A stretch of 64,000 bases of DNA, taken from the NCBI RefSeq assembly GCF_051020985.1, contig NC_135000.1, positions 7,771,001 through 7,835,000 of the forward strand. Reading direction: 5' to 3'. Under the pieces are notes generated by a model. It was not told the origin of the DNA. It ran no database searches and saw nothing but the letters and a program-made list of their open reading frames with translations. A program made the position numbers and the translations under genes. Below are positions 36,301 through 49,150 of the stretch, in pieces (the first letter of the stretch is position 1; each line of letters begins with the position of its first letter). This stretch comes from Nomia melanderi. Taxonomy: Eukaryota > Arthropoda > Insecta > Hymenoptera > Halictidae.

Positions 36301-39300
36301 TGCTTGTACATAAAATTCAACGAAATTGCTTTCTAAATGTTTACCATTTTTTCAGATCTGTCTCTCATTTCACCAGTGAATGATAGAATTCTACAAGTAC
36401 CTCCACAATCCGTCATATCGGTACCGTTAACGCACACAGGTGTGCAGATGTGTCTGAAGCCCATAAATATGAATAATTTATTTCAATATTGTATGGAAAC
36501 AATAGACTGGACAATAGTAAGGAAACCACTAGAAGTTATAGAGAACCGTATTACGTGTAGGGCTAATCACAATAATATATTTAGGTAAGTGTCTATAATA
36601 TTAGAATAAAATGATTCAGTGCATTTTATAAATTTGTTTCTTTTAATAGAATGAGTGTAGCGGTTATGCGTGATAATTATCCGCCAGATGTGGGTCATAT
36701 GCTGCCAGCACACACGATAACTATAATGGCTCCAATTACTTTGATTAACTTATTACCACACGAATTGTTATTTAAAGTTGGTATGGAAAGCGATAGAATT
36801 TCAGCTGGCGGTAGTGCAGATCTGCACACAGTAAATATTGAAGAGCAATTAGAAATTACAATACAAATAGATGGTTACCCTGGTTCTGGAACGGTAAGAA
36901 ACTTTACCCTTTACTGTTTTAATATCATTAAGGTATTTAATAGATAAAGGAAAATATTTATTGTAGATGTTACTACCGCCAAATGCTAATTCCTTCACTG
37001 CTCGGCTCAGGCTAACTGACTTCACTGGAAGAATATTGTTTCTATATGCAGCTGTCAATATAGAAAAAGGTTCTGCGATACAAATTAGTATTACTTCGCC
37101 ATATTGGATTCTTAACAAAACAGGGTTACCGCTGGTGTTCCGACAAGAGGGAGTTGGCGTTGAAGCAGCTGGACAATTTGAGGAACATGAAAAGGCTAGA
37201 ATGGTAGCTCCACTGTTATTCTCTTTCAGCGATGAAGAAGCTAGTAGAACTTTGTCAGTAAGAGTTGGTACCTCGGTACATCCTCAAGGAATACCACAGT
37301 GGTCACAACATTTCCATTTGCAACCTGGAATACAGGTTTATATATTATGTTAATGTACATTGCTATGTACACAAGAAACAATGTATTAACTTGAAGTGCA
37401 TTTTAGGTACACAGACTTAGAGTATCCTTGCGTGATGGCAGACCGGATATAGTATACTTGATCAGTGTGGCTACACGTACTGCAAGAGGAAAATACAGAG
37501 CAACAACAGTGGTTACACTGTCTCCTAGATATCAGTTGCATAATAAATCTAGTTTTACGCTAGAGTTGGCACAAAAATGTTTCACAACAACAATTGTGAG
37601 AACATGTTTTAGCTTTTGGTTATTCCTCGTTGTGCTTGAAATGATGTATTTTCTTTTTTTAGAGCCATCCAGATGCTCAAGCAACGTACATTCGAACAAT
37701 GCCTGACTGTCACATGCCCTTTCATTGGCCACGTCTCGACAAAGATTTATTGTTATGTGTTCGCATCATAAACGTTAAGGATTGTATGTGGTCTGGTGGT
37801 ATCAGACTAGACGACAACTATTCCTTAACAATTAATATCAGGGACGCAACTGGAAGGATGCATTTCCTTCGCGTAGACGTGGTTCTACAAGAAAGCACAT
37901 ATTTCATAGTGTTCACTGATGCAGACACTATGCCTCCACCTATAAGGGTGGACAACTTCTCGGAAGTTCCTCTAGTAGTTAATCAGGTGATTACTGACTC
38001 AACTTTCATAATAAATACGCTTGTCAATTCCTAAGAAATAACTTCTCAACGATTTGAGTATATTCGAACATTCCTCAGGTCTCATTTGCTAAGCCACTTG
38101 ACTGAATTAATTAGAAATTATTTTCAAGAGTATTTTTATAGGTTACCGTGCACGACAACTTGCAATGGACCGTGCGACCACATTCATCAGTACCGTATGC
38201 TCTGGATGAACCAATACAAGCTGCAGGTTTGGTTTTAACTGCACCTGGCGGTGTAACAGCTACCTACGACTTGAATATACTTGGAGAAGGCAGAGGATTA
38301 ACATATGAAAACTTCATTTACATTGCATTTACCGGTAAGTTTCACTGTCACTGTTAAGTACTACATTCTTTAACACATTAGTAACTTATAATAAATATTA
38401 CTACTATTCAAACCAGGAACCTTCAAACCCGATGGCGATTTGGGATCAGGAGAATGTGGTCTTGATCCATTAGATGTCGAAACCCAAAGATTGGTGTTAG
38501 AAGCTGGCCCTGGTGGTTGGGTAGCTTTACGAAGGAAACAATATGGAGCTAGATCGCAGCTGTGGAGGATGACTGGTGATGGACAGTTGCAACACGAAGG
38601 TAAGTACTGATTGATTATTCAACTTGTTCCATATTTGTACATTATTTAAGTGTAATATGTAACGTAGGTTCTAGTCCACCCAGGGACAAGCATTCGAAAA
38701 CCCCAGAGACAGTGCTGGTTCTAGACATAGCAGGTACAGCACCCCAGCCGTTTACGTATTGCGCACTTGCATTGAGGAAACCTGATCCCAGAAGAAGATC
38801 AACTCAAACGTGGCGGTTCACCGATGATGGGAGACTGTGTTGCGCGCACAAAAATATGTGTGTTCAGTCAAAAGACGGATTTATGGGATTGCACGAAGGT
38901 TTGACACATGGAAACTATTGTATTCTGTACGGTTTTATAGCGAAGCTATCTTCACCCCTGACATCACCTCATATAAAGATTTGTTTTCCGTTTATTTATA
39001 CTCATTGCCATTTAATTTCACACAACTGACGAAGCTTTCTGTGTCTAATTTGCTCTCTAAACGTTATCGCCATATAGACTTGTTTTCTTTAAAAAGAAGT
39101 CACAAGTCACAAATTTAAAAAAAAAAAAACCATATGGCTGTGACAGTGAAAAATGAAAATCGACTATAATTTCGTGCCCCGTTTTACTTGAGAAAGTATA
39201 TTATTACCATATTAATTGGTCAGGCTTACAATGATGATGAATGTTGCAGGCGGCAGTGTCGCCCGTTGGCAAATGTGTACGTATAGTTTCGGAGTACACT

Positions 39301-42300
39301 AGAGTACCGTCAATTACTTGTCAATTTACTTATAAGTGTTATGTACTAAAACTTTCGCCTCTTTTTTTTCTTATTTCATTCACTATTGTCTCTCAACTAT
39401 ATGCATGTAAAGGAAACTCTTTTAAAGATACTTGTCTTAATTTCGAGTCTTTCGTGCAGCCATTTCATCCCCAACGACACATTCAGTTATGCACAAACTG
39501 TGTAATTATATTTTTTAGGGAGCGAGGCGGTATTAGGTCCACAAACGCACAGTAGTCCTCCGCCCATCGAGCAGCGCGTGGGAAGGCAAAAGTTACGACC
39601 TGGCTCCGGCTTCTTATCTATCAGAGTAACGACTGATGGGCCGACACGGGTACTGCAAGTATTGGATATCAAAGAAAGGGTAATAAAAATTCATTATTTT
39701 TTATTTGTAATTTTTAATTCGATACTCTATTAATTTGATAGTTTCTCAGTTTCTCAATTTCTCAGTTTCTCAATTCCTCAATTTCTCAATTTCTCAATTT
39801 CTCAATTTCTCAATTTCTCAATTTCTCAATTCCCAATTTATTTGTCAACGACTAATGAATTATTACAGAAGAAAACCTTCGCTTTGCTCGAAGAACGTGA
39901 TTGGTCGCACATCGCCGTCAGCCACCGTCCAACTCAGATAAACACAGACGCCGAGAGCTTAAACTCCAGAGAGCTGGAACTGAAAGTAAACCTAACAGCC
40001 GGGATAGGATTATCAATTGTTTCACGAAGGCCCGTCGAAGAATTGTTATTTGCTCGGTTAGCCGCCATCTCGTTAGAACTTATACAAACCCCTCTAAACA
40101 CCACCGTTGATTTAAGCATAGAGGATATACAAATCGACAATCAATTATTCGAAGCTCAATGTACTTCAGTGTTATACGTTACCCGGGCAGCGCGCATTGA
40201 CAGCGAGCACCGGCCAGCGATTCATTTGGTAGCCGAGAAATTAAAATCCAAGAATCAGAATGCCGAGATTTACAAACACGTGATAGTGAGCATCAAGCCT
40301 CTCTGCATACACTTGGAAGAGAAATTGATTTTAAAACTAGCCGCTTTCGTCGGGGCAGGAAGATCAGAGTTAGAAGTGCCGGTGGACGAGAACGATTTCA
40401 AAGCTCAGAGGTTTATTTCTGAAGTGTCTGCAGCCCACGCGAAACGGTATTACTTTGGAGCGCTGAAAATTGTCCCCAGTCAGGTGAAGTTAAGCGTATT
40501 AACCACCACAAAGCTACCGCGGCATCTCCAAGCGATAAAAAGACAGCTGGGCTTGACCCTGATCAAATTCGAGGACGCTACCATAGAGTTGGAGCCTTTC
40601 ATTAAGAAGCACCCATTCGAAAGTACGCAGTTCTTGGTGCATTCCATTATCAAACACTACAAAGACGACTTGAAATGGCAAGCTGCGGTGATACTGGGAT
40701 CCGTGGACTTCTTGGGCAATCCCCTTGGTTTTGTCAATGATGTCACCGAAGGCGTATCCGGTTTGATCTATGAAGGCAGCGTGAAAACCTTGGTGAAGAA
40801 CGTGACGCATGGTATCTCCAACTCAGCTGCCAAGGTCACGGAGTCCTTGTCCGACGGACTGGGACGAGTCATAATGGACGAAAGGCACGAGGAAGCTAGG
40901 CAAAGGATTAGAGCTAACACTGCAGGCAGCAGCGATCATTTGGTGGCAGGATTGAAAGGCTTTGGCTTTGGATTGTTGGGAGGTGTTACGAGCATCTTCA
41001 AGCAAACTTATGACGGGGCTGCTAATGAAGGTTTCCCGGTACGTGCAGATGTTTATTTTCTACTTAGTTTGGAGTGGATGAGTAATCATTCATATTTGCA
41101 GGGATTTTTTGCTGGTTTCGGTAAAGGAGTGGTTGGAACCATCACGAAACCAGTGGTGGGAGTGCTGGACCTAGCTACGGAAACTGCCACTGCTGTGCGA
41201 GAAACTAGTAGAAGGTTAATGAATTAATAATGATCAATTATATAATACTATAATGCTCATACTTTCGTAATAGTTTATTTTATGGTTATACCATTTATAA
41301 TTGGAGGATTTGGAAATTATTGGTTTCATTAATTTGTAATTTTTATTGATCTACAATATCATACTGTACTTGCAATGAAAATTCTAGAATGAATTCCATG
41401 AAACCTCCAAGCTCACATTTTTGAAATTATTGTATTTAATATTTCCAATATTTATTTTTGAATTTTTGGTGCTTCCAGTGCTCATCGTACGATACCTAAA
41501 AGAGACAGACCTCCTCGAGTTTCAAGCGGTCCAGCTGGTTTATTGCCTCCCTACAATCGACAACAAGCAGAGGGACAAGAATTCCTCTACATTGTAAATG
41601 ATCATGACCACTCAGAGTTATTTGTATCATATGAGTGTCTACGCAGCGGAACGGAGAACCTGAGGGTGTTAGTGTCCAATGAAAGGGTCCGTGTTATTTC
41701 TGGTGGTACTAAAGGGGTAGTGACCGAAGTCAGCTTGACAGACTTGTTGTATTGTCAGCCCATGCAAAAAGTGGAGAGTAACGGTGAGACGTTACATTAC
41801 ATAGAGCTGATATCTAGATCGGATTCAGCAGTGTCTGTCAATGTAGTCGGCCCCGAGCCTCTAAGAAGGCCCAAGGTACGGTGTGACAATGAAGACGTAG
41901 CCAAACGAGTGAGTATATTAATTAATTTACACCTCCTCATTCGGTAAAGAAGGTATTTGCAGACACCTGTTTCTTAAAAACGATTTTGATTCCTTGATAT
42001 TATATTTGGAAAATTGTCATTGTTATGCAATAGCTTAGTTGGACATAAAGAATTTATGGACATAAAGTTAAAGAATTGAACTTTTTCAAGTTCAATAAGT
42101 TTCAAAGTTCCTTTGCTAGTAGTTCTTATATTAAGAAACAATTGTATAGGCAAATATTTTGCTTGTCCGCTGTACATTTGTAACAAATGCTTGAACGTGA
42201 TTTTTTCAGGTATCGCAACAAATCAATTACGCCAAGGGAATGCACGAAGAACGCAATTTGACTCTCTCCTCGTCGGACAATATGTTGGACGACGTTCAGT

Positions 42301-42311
42301 ACTATAAGTAG
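27329..42311 (+). CDS. Vps13D: Vacuolar protein sorting-associated protein 13D
   Basis: A giant bridge-like lipid-transfer protein acting at ER-mitochondria-peroxisome contacts, needed for mitochondrial size control and clearance. I trace 21 exons: 27329-27425, 27926-28116, 28186-28417, 28491-28687, 28775-28942, 28999-29236, 29309-36069, 36143-36293, 36356-36584, 36650-36893, 36967-37335, 37407-37595, 37663-37986, 38142-38334, 38417-38599, 38668-38898, 39519-39679, 39869-41038, 41102-41214, 41479-41908, 42210-42311. The frame closes at 3,990 residues. The N terminus (MLEGLVAWVLNNYLGKYVEN) is the chorein domain. A UBA domain near 2318-2360 (KLTALGFADSDCRAALDLC) is the mark that separates VPS13D from VPS13A/B/C. 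The SHR-binding/VAB-type region follows from about 2510, then the ATG2-C/DH-like helical region (near 40530-40880) and a C-terminal PH-like domain (41575-41800). Exon 7 is 6,761 bases, an unusually large internal-coding block. Confidence 0.95.
39743..39835. repeat. 9-bp tandem repeat inside a Vps13D intron
   Basis: About ten units of TTTCTCAAT or TTTCTCAGT end 33 bases before the acceptor of the 39869 exon. The array is pyrimidine-rich on the coding strand and so extends the polypyrimidine tract. The early TTTCTCAG units also offer decoy AG acceptors. Confidence 0.9.
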
Positions 42312-44028
42312 TTACAGGCGACTGTTTCACGTATCGTATATATTTCGTATGCTAGTCAGTCCTCTTAGGTTTTCTTATACTTTTTCTTTGCATCCCTATT
42401 TTTGTTTCCTTTTTCTAACCAGTGCACATAATGATGCCTTACTACGCTTAAACTAAGTTGATGATAAGACTGATGCAAGGCATCATCAATGTTGCGGCGT
42501 CTTTGATGATATGAAAAAGTCTCGAGAGCGTAATAATATATATATATATATATATATGTGTGTACATATATAATTAATAAAGATATATATATTATAAATA
42601 TATATAATATATATAATATATTTATATATCTTTATAATATATATTTATATATCTTCATTAATTATATATATATGTTATGTATAAAAAACGTGAGAATATC
42701 GATTGTCGCACAGTTAGCACACTTTTGATACTATAATAATGAAATGGTGGGAGAAGATAATCTTTTAAAAAGTGCGAGTGACTTTTTTTTTAATTAATTC
42801 TGCATACATACTTACATATGTAAATGTACGCGCGCGTGTGTGTGATTAAGTGTATATATGTAAGTACAGTTGTAAAATATAGGTGGATAAGGTTACACGC
42901 TTATTCATTCACGATAATAATAATGTAATCGGATGCCGCATAAACTATAGAACTAACGAAAACCAAAGTTTTTACATAGGATAGAAACGATATTTATTTT
43001 TTAATTAACGAATTCGATATTTTGCATACTTTTGGTTCGAACAAATTGTATTTTTTAACAGTGTAAAGGACAGATGATAGTTGGAGAAACTTTGGAGAGG
43101 GCAATACCACTAACGAACGTATTATTAACTGTACATTCTATTTCTAATGTAACTCCGTGTGTAAAGTTAATCGACGTAAACTCTTGTACAGTCGTATTCA
43201 TAGAGAATATCAGGAATATCAGATTTACTCGAATACTTTTTATAAGTCTGATGCATTGTACAGCTTAAATGCAATGTATATTGAATATAGGAGAAGAAAG
43301 TATTTGCACATCGGTATCAATTAATTTCAGTCGACAATACCATTTAACTGTAACAACTAAGTTAAAAGATTATTTTGATCAAACTATTGGTCAAAGGAAA
43401 AAAATGTTTTCATAAAATAATGAAATATTAAAAATTTTTTATTTTCTCTTTTATTGAATCACTATTTAAAGGGAGATTCGAGTTATGTACAAATACTTTT
43501 TTCGTTCTCTATATACGTAATATATATATGCACGTTGAAGTATGAATACAATAGAATCCGGTGAATAATATCGCGTGTAAGTTAATAAGTATCAACGTGT
43601 TGATACATGTATAATAATCTATTATTGTATACAACGATTGTCTAGATTTGTTACATCCCGACCATTTTCACACTATCGATATAATTTAATAAAGAAATCC
43701 TTCTATTTTGTTCGATAAATTTAATTGTCTAATTGTTTTGTTCGTTTATCAGTGTTGTTATCCGTTGTCGGAATCATTGAGTAACGTTATCAGTCGATAA
43801 CACATTATCAAGAAACAAATTTAGGCATCAGGAGCATGGCGGCTCTCATGATTACTTGAAATGTCAAATCGCTGATCGAAATTCCTTGCAAACCGTTGTT
43901 AATAATAACGACAAGTATCACCAGGTGAATAAACATATCGGGTGTAACGTATCCTTGGAATAATTTCAACGTCACGACGTTGAATAATTATCTTTCCAAG
44001 ATACGCGAGAGAATTATAACCTCTAACA
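42312..44028 (+). other. Vps13D 3' flank and upstream region of the TPRG1-like gene
   Basis: AT-rich and gene-free. TA-rich microsatellite at about 42536-42675, with self-complementary ATATAT runs, and a short GT/CG run near 42830. AATAAA near 42577 and 43689 could serve as polyadenylation signals for Vps13D. No other feature is supported. Confidence 0.5.
42536..42675. repeat. TA-rich microsatellite cluster
   Basis: Runs of TA with short interruptions, internally self-complementary (TATATATCTTTATAATATAT type palindromes). Confidence 0.8.
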
Positions 44029-46295
44029 ATGGATGAAACATATTTCGACGAAGGACCAGCGGGAAATTTTGAAACAGCCACCCTAGAAATCTCCAAGGAT
44101 TTAGATGGAAATGAACAGAATAATTCGACCCCCGTGTCTGGCGGTGAGTGTCCGTTTTATTGGCATATTCTGCTGATGTTAGTGCAGCATTCTGCAGTTC
44201 ATTAATAGACTACGGATTTTTCAATAAACATCAACATTTATGAATTACTTTACGGCGATAACGATAAAATTAAAATTGATTCTATCGGTGAAAAGATTCG
44301 ATAAGATAATATTAACGTAAGAACTCCGTTAGTTCTTATTGAACTTCCATTCTGCTTTACGGTTGCTGCATATTCTATAAATACATACCATCTACAATGT
44401 AATTGTTATGAATTATATTAAAATATTTACTTTTCTTCCTTAACTATAGCATTTTATATTGGTAGTTATTCTTCTTAGTGAATGAAATAAATAAGTATAA
44501 AATGTATATTCTTTAATGTTCATAAGATGTCAACGTTGCAAGGAAAAATACAGAAAACCAAGGGAATAGTGTGAATCAAGTTCCAGCATCAAGGGATGTT
44601 TCTACTATTCCATTTAAACATATAGATTTTCACTCGTTCTTTACTGATAGGAATGAAGTCGTGGAAAAAGCTCTGAAAGATTGTCAGGAGAGTTTGATAA
44701 ATGAAGAAGAAAAGGATATAGTTGGAAGTTGGCTTCTAACAGAGTAGGAAGCTGTTCCATACAAATTTTATTTGAATGCAATGTTTGGACAATATTTAAT
44801 GATAACATTTGCAGAATAAGTCTGTGGGATACTGAAAAGGAGAGACTAGTTCTACTTACTTGGAAAGCTATTTATTCAGTAAAATATGATTTTATTTCCT
44901 TAAAGATACTGGAGTATAATCGAATACCTTTATCACAAATCGATACAGTGGTTTTTGGTGAACTGATCTATCCACCTTCGTCTTTAGCTCCGTAAGTATT
45001 ACAATTAGTTTGAAAGTTACATACCTTTATTATCGTACAACAGATAAGACAGAAAGAAAATGTGGCTCTATAAATTCATGAACCAATGCATTTGATAATT
45101 TTTAGACGATTAAGTGGATTGGCAGAGGGTGTGTCTTCAATATTTCATTGTGCAGTTCGTCAAGACTGGTCTTCACTTACCTCTTGTACTGGTCTTGCAC
45201 AATTTGAACCTAGGTATTTTAAGCTGTTATAGAAAGACAACAATCCTCTTATTTTACTCAGTCTTTAGTTGATTCACTTTTACAGTCCTGATGCTTTGTA
45301 ATAGTGTATCTGCACTTGAAGGTAAGACACAAATATTTCTGAAAGTATTAAAGGTATGCAAAAATATTTAATAAAAGTTACATAGTGTTATATATTTATT
45401 AAATGAATAAGGTAAGAGTTACAACAGTCAAGTTTTGTTTTGTAAATATGCTCCCTCTCCATCACAACGTGTAACTTTTATTAAACATATTATTTGTATC
45501 TTCAATACTTTCAAAAATATTCGTTTGTTACCTGTAAACGCGGATACCTTCTGTAGTTACAAATCCACAATATTCAAATTTTTATTTGATTTGGAAAGAC
45601 AATCTAAAGTAAAATAATTGTATCCTAGACTGTTTCTCTATTTTTGCATGTAGAATTATCTCTTGACTACTTCACGTGATAAGCTATGTATATATATTGT
45701 TTTTTTGTTTATGGATGCATATTTTAACCACATTTTTAATTGTATACTGTATTTATCTGTAAGTTTGTGCTTACTTGAAACTAATGTCTTCATGAATATA
45801 GTATTTCCTTTAAAAGTATTATTATACATTGGTATGTGGGCATTTGATCACATACAATAAAGTGTGCATTTTTTAACATTATGTTACTACACTTAACTGT
45901 TCAGAAAACGATCTATATCTGGCGTGAGACTGATGTGGAATAAGGGAGATCCCTTACCATTAGGTAAGAAGTGGAATCCGTTTGCAAAAGATATACCATG
46001 GCTAACATATTCCAATCATCCGTTATTTTGGTACAAAGGTAAATTTATGTTCGAGTATTACTAATAACATTAATACATCATATACATTTTTATTTTATCC
46101 TTTCCAGGATCAGACATAGAAAAAGCAAAGTTTGACGTTGAGGGTTTGCATGCAACAATTCTAAATGTATTGCCCGTGGAATGTAACATTAGAACTGGAT
46201 CCATTATCATAGAAAATTACTTTGGTTTAGGTGCATTAGTACACAACAGAAATGGACTGGGCTTTTTCAAAATACGGGGTAAAATCAGCTTTTGA
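44029..46295 (+). CDS. Tprg1l: Tumor protein p63-regulated gene 1-like protein (TPRG1L/Mover family)
   Basis: Belongs to the TPRG1 family, which carries an hSac2-type PH-like domain; the vertebrate TPRG1L (Mover) is a presynaptic vesicle protein, while its role in insects is not established. Exons 44029-44143, 44527-44743, 44815-44991, 45106-45213, 45905-46038, 46108-46295 give about 312 residues. After an acidic, low-complexity N terminus, conserved blocks appear in family order: GSWLLTE, WDTEKERLVLLT, VKYDFISLK, FGELIYPPSSL, KKWNPFAKDIPW, then a C-terminal ENYFGLGALVHN and RGKISF. The donor after exon 2 (GTAGGA) is weak but the phases join correctly. The ATG at 44029 (context AACAATGG) opens the frame. 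The family call is firm from the block order; the exact ortholog (TPRG1 versus TPRG1L) is not resolvable here. Confidence 0.88.
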
Positions 46296-46870
46296 GGAGA
46301 GCATTTGCAAATAAGAAACATCTTTTTCTTTGAACTTTCATAAATATTCCTATTTCAATTCTTAAAGTCTATGTATACTAAAATTTTACGTATTTCTAAA
46401 ATTTACTATACTTATAAGAAAAAAAAATATCAAAATTTCTAGTGATATGTAAGCAAAATTTACAGCTAATCTGTTCTATTGTCGTCAGACTTTCAAATTG
46501 TATCAAACCAACCCAGTATATGTTCTCGATTATATCAATTGAATTGTACATTTCTCTCTCTATATATTTTAAATAATTGTATTCTGTATATGAATTTTTA
46601 CTCTGTACCTGGCTGATAGGAAAGTTACAATAAGTATATAAATATATGTATATCATATTAGAATAATTGACACACCTTTACTGTGTAAAATTAAGTTTTA
46701 TAATTCTACATTATGAAAGTTACGATTAGTGTTGCTTATAATAATAAATAAAAATTCTAAAACTATTAAAAATTTAATAATAATCTGTATTAATAAATAC
46801 ACTAAACACTGTAGAATTGTTTACCATCCGGAAACAAAGTTACAAATTTAAATGTTGACTCTGGGACATC
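46296..46870. other. 3' flank of the TPRG1-like gene
   Basis: Very AT-rich, with AATAAA near 46744 as a candidate polyadenylation signal. No gene is seen. Confidence 0.5.
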
Positions 46871-47585
46871 CTTTTTCCTTTCCAGAATTCGGAACAGAGT
46901 TAAATGTTTTCTTTATGTAATAAATCTAAATGTTATAATTGATTGTTCATTCTCACGTATCTAATAAATATTTCATTAATAATAAAGAATACTCTTGTCT
47001 AATCAATTAAGAAGCCATTCAAATATTAAAAGAAGACATACAATTTTCAAAAATCCCGCTTCTTTAGACTTAGAAACGCCATCTATTGCAAAAACGCTCA
47101 AACTTCTAGCCAAATAGTACCAAATTCTTCTCGCTAGATGGCGCCACTAATAAAAACCCATAGAAAATTATAATTCATTCATGGCGCCATCTAGTGAAAT
47201 AAATCCAGTACTATTTGGCTAAACGTTTCATCATCCTTTCAATAGATGGCGCCACAAATCCTACATAAAGACGCGGGGTTTCTGAAATTTATTTATTTTT
47301 TAATTATTCTTTTAATATATTAACTATAAACTTTTTAATTTATTAGACATCTCCGTCTGATAAACCTCTGTCTTTCACCCATATATCTCTCCTTGTCTTA
47401 TTCATTACGTTCATATGGAACACAATCAACCCATCCGATAATCGCCAATAACTCATTAATTACAAATCAAACTTAATTCATACTGCTACTTAATGTTCCT
47501 AAAGATCCATTCTAATTTCTTCAATCAGAAACGTGCATCAATTATTCCCATTAACTAAGATACTTAATCTATTACCCGGTCCCTC
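46871..47585. repeat. Left copy of an old direct duplication flanking a satellite
   Basis: Matches the block at 48690-49150 in the same orientation and order: TCC-TTTAGAATTCGGAAC-GAGTTAA, a TAAATATTTCATT stretch, CTTGTCTAAT-ATTAA, TTCTAGCCAA-TAGTACC, CGCTAGAT-GCGCCA, then ATCGC-AATAACT-ATTAATTAC. The copies are clearly diverged, so the duplication is old. Confidence 0.7.
47078..47254. promoter_or_regulatory. Cluster of four CTCF-like core motifs
   Basis: TAGATGGCG-type cores are at 47078-47085 (minus), 47135-47145 (plus, CGCTAGATGGCGCC), 47183-47194 (minus, CTAGATGGCGCC) and 47243-47254 (plus). Matches to the bilaterian CTCF core (CCASYAGRKGGCRS) are 11-12 of 14 by eye for the better sites. 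The alternating orientation and tight spacing suggest an insulator, but occupancy is an inference and the motifs could also belong to a dispersed repeat. Confidence 0.45.
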
Positions 47586-47649
47586 GCAAGAAATTCAAGA
47601 CTAACCTACGACATAGTTCCGAAAAATAATTTATATTCAAATAACACGG

Positions 47650-48640
47650 AACGAAATCCCCCGGACCCCCATAAAAAATCCCAGGAACACCCATAAGAAA
47701 CCCCTGGAAACCCCACAAGAAACCCCTCGGACCCCCATAAAAAACCCCAGGAACCTCCATAAGAAACCCCTCGGATCCTATGAGAAACTCCTTGAAGGAA
47801 CCCCACAAGAAACCCCTCGGACCCCCATAAAAAACCCCAGGAACCCCCATAAGAAACACCTCGGATCCCATGAGAAACTCCTTGAAGGAACCCCATAAGA
47901 AACCCCTCGGACTCCTTGAAGGAACCCCCATAAGAAACCCCTCAGAACCACACGAGAAACCTCTCAGACTCCTTCGAGAAACCCCTCGAACCCCCACGAG
48001 AAACCCCTCAGACCCCCTGGAAAAACCTTTCGCAATCTCACAAGAGACCCTTCGAACCCCCGAGAGATTTCTGGGGGGTTGTAAGACCCCCTCGCAGAAC
48101 CTCTCTAAAACTGTCAAGAGACCTCTCGAACCCCACGGGGAGATTTCTTGGGGGTTCTAAGACCCCCTTGCAGAACCTCTCTAAAACTGACAAGAGACCC
48201 CTCGAACCCCCACGAGAAGTTTCTGGGGGGTTCTAAGACCCCCTCGAAGAACCTCTCTAAAACCGGGGGTTCTAAGACCCCCACGAAGAACCTATCTAAA
48301 ACTGACAAAAGACCCCTCGAACCCCCACGAGAAGTTTCCGGGGGGTTCTGAGACCCCCTCGAAGAACCTCTCTAAAACCGGGGGGTTCTAAGACCCCCAC
48401 GAAGAACCTGTCTAAAACTGACAAAAGACCCCTCGAACCCCCACGAGAAGTTTCTGGGGGGTTCTAAGACCCCCTCGAAGAACCTCTCTAAAACCGGGGG
48501 GTTCTAAGACCCCCACGAAGAACCTGTCTAAAACTGACAAAAGACCCCTCGAACCCCCACGAGAAGTTTCTGGGGGGTTCTAAGACCCCCTCGAAGAACC
48601 TCTCTAAAACTGACAAAAGACCCCTCGGGGGGTTTCTTGA
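47650..48640. repeat. C/G-rich minisatellite with 116-bp higher-order units
   Basis: The left part (47650-48010) is a C-rich array of units like CCCCATAAGAAACCCCTCGG, with 20-30 base variants. The right part alternates C-runs and G-runs (GACCCCCTCG and CCGGGGGGTTC) in a higher-order unit. The phrase ACAAAAGACCCCTCGAAC starts at 48305, 48421 and 48537, exactly 116 bases apart. Long open frames on both strands are by-products of the array. Adjacent G6 and C5 blocks can pair into hairpins or form quadruplexes. Confidence 0.9.
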
Positions 48641-48689
48641 TGGGAAGGAACGACGAAGCAGGAACAGCAGGAATGTTGATTTTCGAATT

Positions 48690-49150
48690 TTGCTTTTCCT
48701 CTTTAGAATTCGGAACGGAGTTAATTAAATGCTTTCTTTATACAATCAATCTAAGTGTCATAATTAATTGTTTATTGTCAAATAATTATTAAACATTTCA
48801 TTCATAACACAGAATAGTCGTGTCTAATCTATTAAAAACCTGCGAAGGTAATTTAAGAAAATACTTTTTAAAAATCGCGTCTCCAACAGCGGTGGCGCCA
48901 CATAGTGCAAAATGGTTCAAATTTCTAGCCAATTAGTACCGTGCTGTGTCCGCTAGATAGCGCCAACAACGACTTCCTTAGTACCGCGAAGAATCCACCC
49001 GAAAATCGCTAATAACTTATTAATTACTACTCGAATCTGGTTCAAACTGCTAGTGAATATTCCTAAGAGTCTGCCACAGTTTCCTCAATCACAAATGTTC
49101 ACAAATTATGCCTATTAATCGAGGAACTTAATGGTTTACTGGGCACCTGT
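48690..49150. repeat. Right copy of the direct duplication flanking the satellite
   Basis: Same order of blocks as 46871-47585, about 1.8 kb downstream. The satellite therefore lies between two diverged copies of one segment, either because it expanded within a tandem duplication or because it seeded one. Confidence 0.7.

Noticed and set aside
47572..48351. Gly/Phe-rich minus-strand frame and Lys/Pro/Arg-rich plus-strand frame
   Set aside because: Both are translations of the C/G-rich satellite; they drift with unit variants and have no start, splice or homology support.
47650..48640. CRISPR-like periodic array
   Set aside because: The host is an insect, the units are contiguous and degenerate without unique spacers, so it is a minisatellite.
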